Source: Phymatolithon calcareum
Lineage: Eukaryota > Rhodophyta > Florideophyceae > Hapalidiales
Direction of reading: 5' to 3'
NCBI GenBank assembly: GCA_977006965.1
Contig: OZ345366.1
Coordinates: 2,542,001 to 2,606,000, forward strand
Length of the DNA stretch: 64,000 nucleotides
The notes beneath the pieces are model-generated. The model worked only from the letters and a program-made list of their open reading frames with translations, was not told the origin of the DNA and did no database searches. Made by a program: the position numbers and the translations under genes. This document shows, piece after piece, positions 22,545-31,912 of the stretch (position 1 is the first letter of the stretch; every line of letters begins with the position of its first letter).

Positions 22545-24510
22545 CTAGGACCAACTGGAATTACTGTCAAAAGCACAATCAGGCGCATAAAAAGCGCCAA
22601 AGCAGCGGTACACCACCTGAAGCCACTTGGAGTATTCATTCGGGGGATAAGCATCCTGAAAGCCATACGTATATACAAGTCGTTGATCCAGCCAAGATGG
22701 GAATTCAACATCCATCTCGCAACGTGGACTTCAGAAGTACAAGAAGCTATCACATAAGTAGAAAGAACTTTCTTCTTCCAAGTATTCAGTGGTACGGCAA
22801 GTGGAAGGATCGAGCGACTCCGACTTCTGTGATAGATTCAACCACCAGAACACAGGAGAGAAATATTTGCCTCGACGATGACGCGACGAGGAAAGGCAAG
22901 AAAGGCGGCTATCCTATCCAAGCCAAGAGAAGAGCGAAACTTCAGCGAACTACAGTAGGCAAGTCGCGATATTGCCGCGATGGTGCAACAAGATCAGTTC
23001 GAACCCCCTTCAAATATATACAGGAAGGGAAATCTCTAGGCCAACCTCGACGAATACTGTTCGCAAAAGAAGGCACGAGGCTCGAAGCAAGAAGAAAGAA
23101 GAAAATACTGTACGACAAACCGGATGAGATCCCGGCCATCCTCAGGTTTGCCAAGGTGAGACATCGACAGCTGGCTCGAAAATGCGAAAGCAGAAGGTTC
23201 CCTCAAGTGAGCACTACGCTAATATCGAATACATTCGGAACGGCAGCAGAGCGCGATCTGGAGACCATACGCATGAACCTAATGTAGACACGCAATGTTA
23301 TACGAGTGTAACTCGGGGCACTTACACACTCAGGGATAACATAGCGACCAATAACAAGTATTATTCTAGTGTCTGTTAGTGCTCCCCCTCTTTATACCGA
23401 AGCATTGGAATTATTTATTTATTTTTATTCTTTTCCGATGCAGTGTCGAGAATAAATTATTTATAGTTGAACGCAGAAGCAATAAATTATTGTATTCAAG
23501 TTCAGTGAAGAATAAATAACAGGTTATTCCCAATTTTTGGATCCCTCTAGCTACTTTCTGTCACGATAGCATTGACGTCTTCGATTCCCCACGCACCCGA
23601 GTTAGTATGAAGAAACTTCTTTTTCTCGAAGTTTGCAGGAAAACGCTTCTTCTCCTGCCATCTAACGCGTAAAAATTACTGTCAAAATCTTGGGATGCGA
23701 TGCAATGCACAAGATGTGTTTGCATGGAACATCGCATCCTACGGAGTTTATCCGACTTAATTCAAAGTCATGACAGAGAGGGCTTCCTGACGGTAAGTCA
23801 AGAAGAGATGACTATCATACATAGGGCTCATGAATCCACCCGACTGAAATCAATATAATTCTGGTATTCTAGCGCGAATACTAATCCTGTCATAAGAAAG
23901 GTTTTACGCAATTGCAACTACAACACATATTTTTGGAACACTTCAAGAATACGTAGACTCAGTCAGACGTTCACTGGGAGAGCACAGCAGCATTTTGGCC
24001 CGAAATTAGTTTATTTGGGCCAAAATCTATTGAATAATGCTTCCAAATAAATACAATAATTGTCGCAACCACGACGATCTCAATAAATACAATAAATATT
24101 CGTGACTCATGAATAAATTTTTGGAATAATAATTTAATTAATTACAATAGCAGTTATTTTTTCCAATGCTTTGCTTTATAAAGGGTGTACATTTCTCGCC
24201 CCTGCTCTATTTAAGCGGCGATCCTAATCGCACCTTAGACTGGAGTATCTCATTATCTCATCGGAGAGAGATCACCATTTTTCATGATAAACCCAACCTT
24301 TTCTTGACACTAACAGTGATTACACTAACAAAGTATGAACTGCACTCTTGAGAAATGCTAAGAACCGAAAAGGCATTAGATTCCATACTACTCTACAGCG
24401 TCACCATAATTGACAATATGGAGAACGAGAAGTCCTGTATTAAGGACCAGGCGATATACTAGAATGAACAAGATACGAAAAGCTGCTCAGGTACAGTCTT
24501 TCAAATAAAA
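22545..24510 (+). pseudogene. LINE 3' part (copy A), interrupted by other insertions
   Basis: From about 22545 the sequence encodes the RT C-terminal region (GPTGITVKSTIRR, YKSLIQPRWEFNIHL, GRIERLRLL) in shifting frames. The ORF 22697-23287 (minimally from about 23090) ends with FAKVRHRQLARKCESRRFPQ. That end matches a second copy (copy B) on the minus strand at 60845-60568. The 3' untranslated part resumes at about 24325 (TATGAACTGCACTCTTGAG) and runs to about 24510 (CTTTCAAATAAAAAACTAG), again matching copy B (54208-54075). About 1 kb of extra sequence separates the two parts, including the hAT-type element at 23398-24173. Confidence 0.55.
23398..24173. mobile_element. Non-autonomous hAT-type element (776 bp)
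   Basis: Ends CGAAGCATTGGAA and TTCCAATGCTTTG form inverted repeats. Flanking 8-bp sequences CTTTATAC (23390-23397) and CTTTATAA (24174-24181) match at 7 of 8, the duplication size of hAT elements. AT-rich subterminal AATAAATTATT motifs are numerous. Both subterminal regions match the 327-bp element at 52491-52817, so they are one family, the latter lacking about 450 bp. No coding sequence. Confidence 0.75.
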
Positions 24511-25744
24511 AACTAGACAGTTGCAAAAAAAGATTACTACCGACGGATCACTATTCAATGGACTACAAAAACCCACCTCTGGTCTCCGTTCTAATGATAG
24601 ACAAAATGACCGGACGCATGTAATTTAGGTCTATCAGCTGCTCCTAGAAATCTTCCCTAGTACTTCATTACCTACCGAATGAAAGCCGAGTCGGGCCAGA
24701 ATGCAAATTTAGTCATGCTCTCGCTATGCAATTATCTGCCTCATCTCCGTATCATAACGCAATTCGAAGCGCTGTGTGGTGATCTGTATGACTAATGTTA
24801 CGGGAGAGCTTTTAAAAAGCCCCTGTTCCTCACCTAGGAGTAACAATGCCCTCTTTTCGAACTGTTTTTAATGTAGCATAATCTGGTCACTCATGATCTC
24901 CTTAAATCGTATTTCTCTACTAGCAAGTGCACGTGTGAGTGTAGAACCGGTCATTCCAGCGGCTGCCATGGAAATGGCCGGATATTCGTGGTCCAACAAT
25001 GATAGCTCAGATATGTGGGGTTGAATGAATAGGTTTACTTGGTCGTTGATCGATATCGATAGTCCTTCGTAGATTGTCGATGGTAGACAGTCGATGGATG
25101 ATCTTGGAGGTCAGCGCGAGTCGCCTAAGTACTAAGCTCTGACTTCAATCTTATGCTAGAGGGGACATAACATAAAATTATAAGAGGACATGCACATGGG
25201 GAGGCCAGAAATCTTACCGAAACAGGATGGCCCATAGTAAGACAGGGATAATGCATACATCACGTGCCAGTAAATATTGCAGCGTCAAGGAAAGAGAAAA
25301 GAAGGAACAATGATCAGATGGGAACTAGAGTCTCGCTCACGCGCAGTCCGCGTGTGAGGAGCTCAAGGTACGTAAGAGAATGAGAATGGTGGTGCGGCGG
25401 GACCTTGCTCGTTTGACGCATTGTTCACTCATGAAATGGTCCTGAGACAAAGACGAGATGAAGGTATTTAATCGTGGTTGCGACAAACGGGGAAAAGGAA
25501 GAGTCTTCTCGTATAACTTGCACAACAAGCAACATGGATGGGCTTGAAACTTCTGCGGACCAGTGCTAACGATTTTTCGGCAAATGATAGAGTCCCGCGA
25601 TCTACAGTCAGTCGCTTGTTCTTATCTTCCACATCAAGGGCCATCTGCGATGATGATAAAATGCGCTGCAGCGCAACAAGCTTGAGCTGGGTGCGCTACA
25701 GCGCAGTAATTGATCAATTACCGCTGTTTTTCACCCTCGAGGCC

Positions 25745-25915
25745 CGCTTAAAGACCAGAGGTAGGTTTCGGAACCCTACCATACTGGGTCGCAACTTCTA
25801 ACCGCATATAGCTCTAGATGTAAGTCTGGAAATTGCAAAGTTGCCCCGAGAGTCTCCTGATGCGTTGGTAACTTTCAAATAAAATCTCCATTTCTTCTTC
25901 CTCAATTACCGCTGT
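25745..25915 (+). repeat. LINE 3' tail
   Basis: Carries GACCAGAGGTAGGTTTCGG, GTTGCCCCGAGAGTCTCCTG and GCGTTGGTAACTTTCAAATA followed by a TTTCTTCTTC run. It is the same tail as at 39930-40095, 43490-43625 and 62235-62420. Confidence 0.6.
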
Positions 25916-26144
25916 GATACCAAAGTACTCGGCCAGTGTTGATTTTCACCATAATGCGCTCGAGGAAACATCCAACACACTAAAACGTGTTTTTGAGCTC
26001 TGCACAGCACCATAAGAATGGAAAAAACAAAACGGGAAAGCACCAAAAGAGCAAATCAACTCAGAACGGTGGTCATGGAGATAATTCAGAGCTTGGAAAA
26101 CCTAGTAGTGAACTTCCCACAATGGATAGAAGAAGAAGAAGAAG

Positions 26145-26215
26145 GGTAGATTTTATTTAAAAGTTACCAACGAATCTGCTGACGCTTGGGGCAACTTTCC
26201 TAGGGCCAAGAGGTC
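26145..26215 (-). repeat. LINE 3' tail, minus copy
   Basis: The minus strand reads GTTGCCCCAAGCGTCAGCAG, then TTGGTAACTTTTAAATAAAA, then a CTTCTTC run. A short 5'-truncated copy of the same LINE family. Confidence 0.6.
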
Positions 26216-27077
26216 CCACAGAGGATACCAAATACCATAGAACTATCAAAAAGCAATACAAGCGGTACGATGTCGATCCCAAGCATGCTCCCGCCTGGTC
26301 ATCTCGCGACGTGTAGTTCGCAGGACTCTCTCATTTGCCGAAATGTCGTTACCATTGGTCCGCAAAAGTCACAAGCCATTGCTTGTTGTGCAAGCTGTAC
26401 AAGAAAACTCTTCCTGTCCCTCGATTTTTCTACCACGAATACGTACTTTCATCTCGGCGTTGTCTCACGATCACTTCATGTGTGAACAGTGTGTCCGCGA
26501 ACAAGAAAGCTCCTGCCTCACCACCGTTCTCCGTTCTTGCTTCCCTTGAATTCTTCATACGCGGCCTGTGCGGTAGGCTCCCACGTCATCAGTGTTGCCT
26601 TCTTTTTTATTTCCTAGACGCCGAAAGATTTACTAGCTCGAGATGTATGCACTACGCCTGTCTTACTGAAAACGATAAACTGCACAAAATACGTCGTCAC
26701 GCCACGGTGCATTTGTCTCGTGTCCTCGATTTTTGGCATGCAAAATGTGCAAATGGCACGACATTTGGTCATAGAGCTTCCCTCTATAAACTAAATGTGT
26801 TGTACGACACATTTCTATCATTTTCGCTACGGCGCGTTTCTCTCAGTCGGAGTAGTGCAGTTATCTGCTTCTTGCACTTCATCCATCGGTGATCAGAGAG
26901 ATGCGCTACCGCTTAGAAGAGTACATCCTCGTAAGGCGGCAAATTGAAGACACGAGGCAGAACAATTTTCAAAGCGCTAAGTTGAGGTTGATAGCACACC
27001 GTCTTGTTAATCCTGGAGATATAACAATGGTTTATATTTCCAATTGGGGCAAAAAGCAAAAGGCTGATTATGGCAAC

Positions 27078-28359
27078 CATACCTTGTAAAAAATAATTCA
27101 TATTTAAATGTATTCGAATATGTATTTATATTTATTATTCAACTGCAATCTTTTGGACAAATAATTCATTCATAGCCTCAATATAATAAAATAATTTATT
27201 TTTGCAGGAGAGAGAATACTTTTAGAATTACACTCCGTGTCTGATTCTGAAGGTGCTCGTACTTTTCTTTTCTATTACTACTAATGTTGCTCCCAAATAG
27301 AACATGTTTTCTTGCCTGCGTAACGTTGCAACGTTACACTCTCTTGATTGATATCAATAGTACGTGTCTCGCTTGTAGAGTACAACGAACTATGATTTGA
27401 ACGTTGATGAGAAGATTAGAACCATCTTTCCGACAATTAGCTTTTATCAGGATTGCTGCAATGTCTAAACACTAGTACTTAAATTGCGACCCGGGCAAGT
27501 CAAATCAGTCACATCCAAGCCAACCTCCATCTCTTCATCAACTTCTATCAATTGAACATCTTTGTGAGCGTCCTTCAATTTTTTTCGGACTACTGGAATT
27601 ATGCCACACTAGTCAACTCTTGGGAAACGAGTCAGGGAAAGCTTTCTTTTAGCCAGGACATCGACGACGACGATTGCGTTTGGAGATGCCTCTGTGGCAC
27701 TACCAGGAAGCAGAAGGGCAGTGGATATGCCAATCTGTTATCGCACGTGCGAGACAGGCATCCAGAGGAATTGAAAGATCTTCAGGAAACCGACTCTTCG
27801 CTCGTGTCATCGACATGCACACCATCGATTAATTCAAGTGACAAGACGGCTTACTTCTACAAACCTAAAGTGTTCGCGGCTCATGGTTGGGAGCATTTTG
27901 TTGTGTCGACTCTGCTGCCGTTTTCCGTTGTCGAGCAAGAGGCGTTTTGAAAGCACATCAAATACCCCAACATTTCTACGAAGTCCGTTGTCAAGTAAAT
28001 GGGCCACCTCACCAAGCGAGTGGAACAAAAATAAGCCGAGACCTGCCCGAAAAATTCGCACTTCCAACATCGTTGAACAGTTCTTCTCCGAAGCTGGATA
28101 CACTCTGAATAAACACAGGAAGAGTCTGTCTCCAGCGAACCTTGAGATGCAGCTTTTTCTACATATGAATGCAGACCTGTGGTGCATCCTGGACGTAAGT
28201 GCAATAATGGAATGAGAATATTATCCATATAATTCATATTTACTTTTGACTCTCTCCATGAATAAATTACTTATGCATTTGACTTTCTTGAATAAATAAT
28301 CTATTCTTACGCGAAATCGAGCTGTGAAAATATTGAAAATGAATTATTTACAAGGTATG
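27078..28359 (+). mobile_element. hAT transposon with internal deletion
   Basis: A 1282-bp element with 13-bp inverted ends CATACCTTGTAAA. It is flanked by ATGGCAAC (27070-27077) and AAGGCAAC (28360-28367), a 7-of-8 match of the 8-bp duplication typical of hAT elements. It encodes a BED finger at its 5' side and the hAT dimerisation C-terminus at its 3' side. The catalytic core between them is missing. Subterminal AATAATTCAT and AATAAATTA motifs repeat at both ends. Confidence 0.85.
27552..28215 (+). pseudogene. hAT transposase, BED finger fused to C-terminal dimerisation region
   Basis: The N-terminal part has a BED-type zinc finger: DCVWRCLCGTTRK, GSGYANLLSHVRDRHPEE (about 27673-27770). 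A hAT-like WEHFVVSTLLPFSVVEQEAF follows (about 27886-27948), then KHIKYPNISTKSVVK broken by TGA (27948) and TAA. A shifted frame gives KISRDLPEKFAL (about 28030-28060). From about 28062 the hAT C-terminal signature IVEQFFSEAGYTLNKHRKSL and MNADLW appears. In intact hAT transposases the DDE catalytic region lies between these parts, so roughly 400 codons are gone. The product could at most bind DNA or dimerise. Confidence 0.8.
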
Positions 28360-28576
28360 AAGGCAACACCGATCCAGGTCCCCGCTTCACAAGCAGTACC
28401 CACGGATTCAACTCCAAGCCATGTCGCAACAGGGGCTTCTCAGGGACGAAAGACAAGTTGCACTACTACAGTTCCAACAAGTTCTTCCAATGTAGGTGCG
28501 GAGCAGAAACCACACTTGTCCCCTGCGGAGATCGAGCCCCATGAACACGCACGGAGACTTCTTGGGTCATCCTCTT

Positions 28577-29064
28577 GCCTTCTCGGCCAAAGAAATTGCT
28601 GAGTAGCCTGCCTTATTGAACGGCACCGTCCCGCTCTTAATAAAGCCTCTGCAGTTTCCAGATATGCGAAGTCCCAAGCTTCCCTTTCGGAGAAGAAACC
28701 TCAGAATCCTCCCAAAACCGCGACCTCGGTAGCAATAGAAATGTATCAAGTTTACTTATCCGCCACCAACCCCTTCTTCCAGGCCCCCCTGACCGTTTGC
28801 TGCAAACTTGTATCTTATATAGTCTACAGATGTGCTTCTCACCTATCTCCTGTGTTAAGCACCCGCAGCGCCACCAACCAATGACATCATGGTCGTAGCT
28901 CGAATACTGTACAAGCACCACAGACGTCCATGCCACGAGGCGTTGCCTCCGCATGATACTTATTGACAACCTGTCGGAATGCCGCACATGAGTTCTTGTG
29001 ACTGCTACGTCTCTTGCGGCGCGCTGCACGGCTCGCACGATCAAATCAGAAACACACTTCAACA
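28577..29064 (-). repeat. copia 3' LTR
   Basis: 488 bp, beginning TGTTGAAGTGTG on the minus strand. By eye it differs from the 5' LTR at only about four positions, which means a very recent insertion. The outer end is uncertain by a few bases. It contains a TATATAAG box at 28814-28821 (minus). Confidence 0.9.
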
Positions 29065-29075
29065 TTGCCCCCTTC
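29065..29075 (-). other. copia polypurine tract
   Basis: The minus strand reads GAAGGGGGCAA directly before the 3' LTR start TGTTGAAG. That is the position and composition expected of the plus-strand primer for reverse transcription. Confidence 0.7.
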
Positions 29076-29193
29076 ATGTCGAACCCCTCGACCTTGACGG
29101 GCTTAGATGGTAATTCGGCATGAAAGCAAAGCAAACGAAGAGACCCCTCATGAGACAAACAATACAAAGCGAACAAACGAATCAATGATCTTG

Positions 29194-30144
29194 TCAACCT
29201 TCCTCTTCGAGCGCAGGTCCGTAGTCCCGCAGGTCATCTACGTTGACAGGCAAACGTCCTTCAACCATAAGGCGCTCGAGGAGCACTGCCGTCTCCCCGG
29301 CGTGCTGTTTTGTTAGTGCATCGGCGGGATTACGCGTACCCGCAATCCAAACAATAGCACTAATATTCCCTGCTTCGTATTCGACACGAAGCTTGTCTAC
29401 GTCCGGCAGCATCGCTTGATCTCGTGGAGTGCTTTGTGTAGCAAGGCTTCGGTGTAGCCCTCGACTATCAACAACCAGCGTTAACGGTACCCTCTCCCCA
29501 GAAATGTCCTGTAGCGCACTGCGAACGTACGACGCGAGACCGAATGCGGAAACGGCCGCAATGGTCTCAGCGCAACCCGTAGAAATTGCAACCCGTCTCT
29601 GTTTACGCGACTGCCAGGCGATGAGATGAAAGATAGACCCAACTTGGGTCCCAAAGATTACTCCAACTAATGCGCCCTCCTGCGCAACGGCCCGATTTTG
29701 GCCAGTGTGTCGGAACCCAGCGTCCGCAAATGCAACCACGCGAATTTCCTTGTACTCAGCCTTCGACGGTTGCAAGTAAATTAACGTAGAATCCTTTTTC
29801 AGGAGGTCCCGCGTGATGCTGTTGGCCAGTTTGAGGTCACTGACCTCCATTCCCGGCAGCAGTTGCTGCATATAGCTCGCAGCAAAGGACGCGAACGGTG
29901 ATACCGTAATTCCAGCGTATCCCCATTTGCTTGCGAGCGTCCTTACCTGCCTTGTTTCTAAGGCTGTCAATTTCGCGCGGATTTGCTTCCGTCGGCCAGG
30001 AGTAATAGCGATCGGCGTTATGTCGCTGACATATTTCCGAATATGCACGCTGATACTGTCATGCGTTTGCTGAACAGCAGTGCTGTTCACTGCCAGCTCT
30101 TGTGGCGTTGTCGCCCAACTCCCAATCTCCAATGCCTTGCCCAC
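29194..30144 (-). CDS. copia RNase H domain
   Basis: A 316-codon open frame in the same frame as the upstream RT but separated from it by one TAA. RNase H residues are visible: Asp in VVAFADAGF, Glu in AISTGCAETIAAVSAFGL, Asp in LVVDSRGL, and Asp in WIAGTRNPADALTKQ. This is the part of Pol that removes the RNA template. A tail of about 45 residues follows. Apart from the upstream stop the domain looks intact. Confidence 0.85.
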   Translation of the reverse strand: MGKALEIGSWATTPQELAVNSTAVQQTHDSISVHIRKYVSDITPIAITPGRRKQIRAKLTALETRQVRTLASKWGYAGITVSPFASFAASYMQQLLPGMEVSDLKLANSITRDLLKKDSTLIYLQPSKAEYKEIRVVAFADAGFRHTGQNRAVAQEGALVGVIFGTQVGSIFHLIAWQSRKQRRVAISTGCAETIAAVSAFGLASYVRSALQDISGERVPLTLVVDSRGLHRSLATQSTPRDQAMLPDVDKLRVEYEAGNISAIVWIAGTRNPADALTKQHAGETAVLLERLMVEGRLPVNVDDLRDYGPALEEEG

Positions 30145-30147
30145 CCG

Positions 30148-31500
30148 TTAGCGGGCGAAGTCGACCCACGCGGCATTCCTGCCCGCGATGACCAAGTCAT
30201 CGACATACTTGGCCAACAATAGTACGACTTCTGAATTTTTCTCGCCAAATGTACGCGAGAAAAATTGCGGAACTCCAATTTGTTGCACAAGACCCAGCTG
30301 CTTGACCAATACTTCGTTGGAGGCCCTTTGCCATTTTCTCCCGGCGGACACAATCCCGTACATAGTTTTGGTTAGTAACCAAACTTGAGATTCTATTCCC
30401 AAGCGACGCAGTGGAACGACGTAGACATCACGCATGGCATCACCGGATTGTGTATAGGCCCCTCGGATATCAGCCTTGCCCAAAAGTAAACCCTTACTTG
30501 CTGCAATACTATACAGCATACGAAATCCAATGTGCGACACCACAGCGGCATCGCTGCGAAGCGCTTCTCGCTCATTGTCGCGATTACCGTGAACGAACAA
30601 TCGAGCTTTGAGAGTGTATTTTCGGAGGCGACTTTCTTCGACCATTTTAATCTTGTAGACAAAATGGGAGGAAATTAAGTTGCTCCCATTCGGAACCTGC
30701 CCCGAGTGAACGACTTCAATGCTCGGAAACCAGTTCGTTTCTAGCTCAGCTTTCTCCGCGCGCCGGTAAATCCAACGTGGTATCCACTCGACCTCATGCG
30801 CCATGAACTGCGAAGTGCCAAAATGGCGCGCAACGTCTTCGAGAATATTTTGGAGTCTATTCTCTCGATCAACGGGGTTTGTGAGTGTAGTGTACCGCGA
30901 CGGGGCTCGGACTGTTCGTCCCGCGCGCGTACGCGTTACTTCGTTTCTAGGATCCTGGGTCGATCCTCCGGTCGGCAAGTCGTCGTTTTCTGAGTCTTCA
31001 GAATCTCTCAAGACGCTTCCGCTGCCGACATTCTCGTCGTCGCCTTTTCCTAGATCATCGACATCACCATCGTCGATGTTGTCGCCGGTACCATTTTCGG
31101 AAACATTATCGTCATTATTTTGATCGACGGGACCACCAGAAGGCGTTGGTTCCGGAAATCCCTTGGCCGCCTCATGATCATGCGCTGTGTCTCTGGTGCG
31201 CTGTTGGTAGTCTGCTACTATCCACGGCAATTTACGTCGTGCTGGTGGAGACGTCCCTGAATCTGAGGATGCGTCCGAAACATCGGTTTCCTCGTCGATA
31301 TCTTCATCCGCATCAGTTGGAGCCACCTCATTCTCTGGAAATTCCAGCTCTGCCCGAACGACCGCTTCCGCGAGTTGGGATGACGGAATGGTGCGAACGT
31401 CCTCCGGCGCTATTGTTCGCCTGTTTCTTCCATGTCCGAATACAACAGCGCCATCGTCCCGTATATTATTAACAACCGCCTCTTGCCATTGTCCCCTCTT
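30148..31500 (-). CDS. copia reverse transcriptase with integrase C-terminal linker
   Basis: Open from about 31500, in the frame of the ORF starting at 31326, to the TAA at 30148. It begins with an acidic Asp/Ser-rich linker (DADEDIDEETDVSDASSDSG), then RTRAGRTVRAPSRY, typical of the region between copia integrase and RT. The RT carries NLISSHFVYKIK, KARLFVHGNRD, KADIRGAYTQS (first catalytic Asp) and KYVDDLVIAG (YVDD, about 30190-30202). It copies element RNA into cDNA in the virus-like particle. The TAA at the end cuts off RNase H unless read through. Confidence 0.85.
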   Translation of the reverse strand, partial: KRGQWQEAVVNNIRDDGAVVFGHGRNRRTIAPEDVRTIPSSQLAEAVVRAELEFPENEVAPTDADEDIDEETDVSDASSDSGTSPPARRKLPWIVADYQQRTRDTAHDHEAAKGFPEPTPSGGPVDQNNDDNVSENGTGDNIDDGDVDDLGKGDDENVGSGSVLRDSEDSENDDLPTGGSTQDPRNEVTRTRAGRTVRAPSRYTTLTNPVDRENRLQNILEDVARHFGTSQFMAHEVEWIPRWIYRRAEKAELETNWFPSIEVVHSGQVPNGSNLISSHFVYKIKMVEESRLRKYTLKARLFVHGNRDNEREALRSDAAVVSHIGFRMLYSIAASKGLLLGKADIRGAYTQSGDAMRDVYVVPLRRLGIESQVWLLTKTMYGIVSAGRKWQRASNEVLVKQLGLVQQIGVPQFFSRTFGEKNSEVVLLLAKYVDDLVIAGRNAAWVDFAR

Positions 31501-31912
31501 ACGGCTTCCGCCAGGGATTAGAATTAGAACAGAATCGCCAATCTTGATGTCTTTCGACGATACTGGCTTTGTTGTGTCGGCGTGCGGGGAGCGGAGAGAA
31601 CTTGACGTTCTTCGACTTGGCCCGCCTAAACATTTGTGCTTTGTCGAATTCCTGGTCGGCCATTATTTCTCCTGGATCACCAAGTCGCAAAAACCACATG
31701 TTGTATAGTTTTCGTAGTAGTTTCGGAAGGTCACGCGACTCGATGCGAGCGAGCTCCGAGTAGCCTGTCGATGTGTCAACCGCATGTACTGCCATGTTAC
31801 TCGACCAGTACACAACGTCAATACAGACTCGCTCATTCCAATGCAAGTGTATTTTTGACAAACTGAATTTTTTGCGGGCTTTGGGTCGCCGCTTCTGAGA
31901 CAGGACCTGCAA
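31499..31912 (-). pseudogene. copia integrase core, frameshifted
   Basis: The core domain lies in a different frame from the pieces on either side. Catalytic residues are visible: Asp in RVCIDVVYWSSNMAVHAVD, Asp in GEIMADQEFD, and Glu in NKASIVERHQ. The HHCC zinc module lies just upstream in the preceding frame (HARTH and CRSC). The switch near 31895-31910 is beside a run of A residues. The core is complete, so a single small indel on each side would account for the break. Confidence 0.8.

Larger units (their letters stand above)
25340..26570. repeat. Large inverted repeat (arms about 265 bp)
   Basis: The left arm at about 25340-25612 matches the right arm at about 26310-26570 in inverted orientation, roughly 75-80% by eye. 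Both arms encode a similar stretch (LLCKLYKKTLPVPRF on the plus strand of the right arm, MLCKLYEKTLPFPRLS on the minus strand of the left). The loop holds two oppositely oriented LINE tails (25745-25915 plus, 26145-26215 minus). It could be an inverted duplication or a fold-back element. No target duplication was identified. Confidence 0.6.
26901..28544 (+). pseudogene. Unrecognised ORF interrupted by the hAT element
   Basis: The ORF starts at 26901 (MRYRLEEYILVRRQ) and runs to the 8-bp duplication ending at 27077 (KKQKADYGN). After removal of the hAT (27078-28359) and one duplication copy it continues in frame at 28368 with TDPGPRFTSSTHGFNSKP, then KFFQCRCGAETTLVPCG, and stops at 28542-28544. 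The uninterrupted reading supports both the gene and the hAT boundaries. The paired Cys pattern CRCGAETTLVPC may bind zinc. The function is not recognised; upstream exons may exist. Confidence 0.5.
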
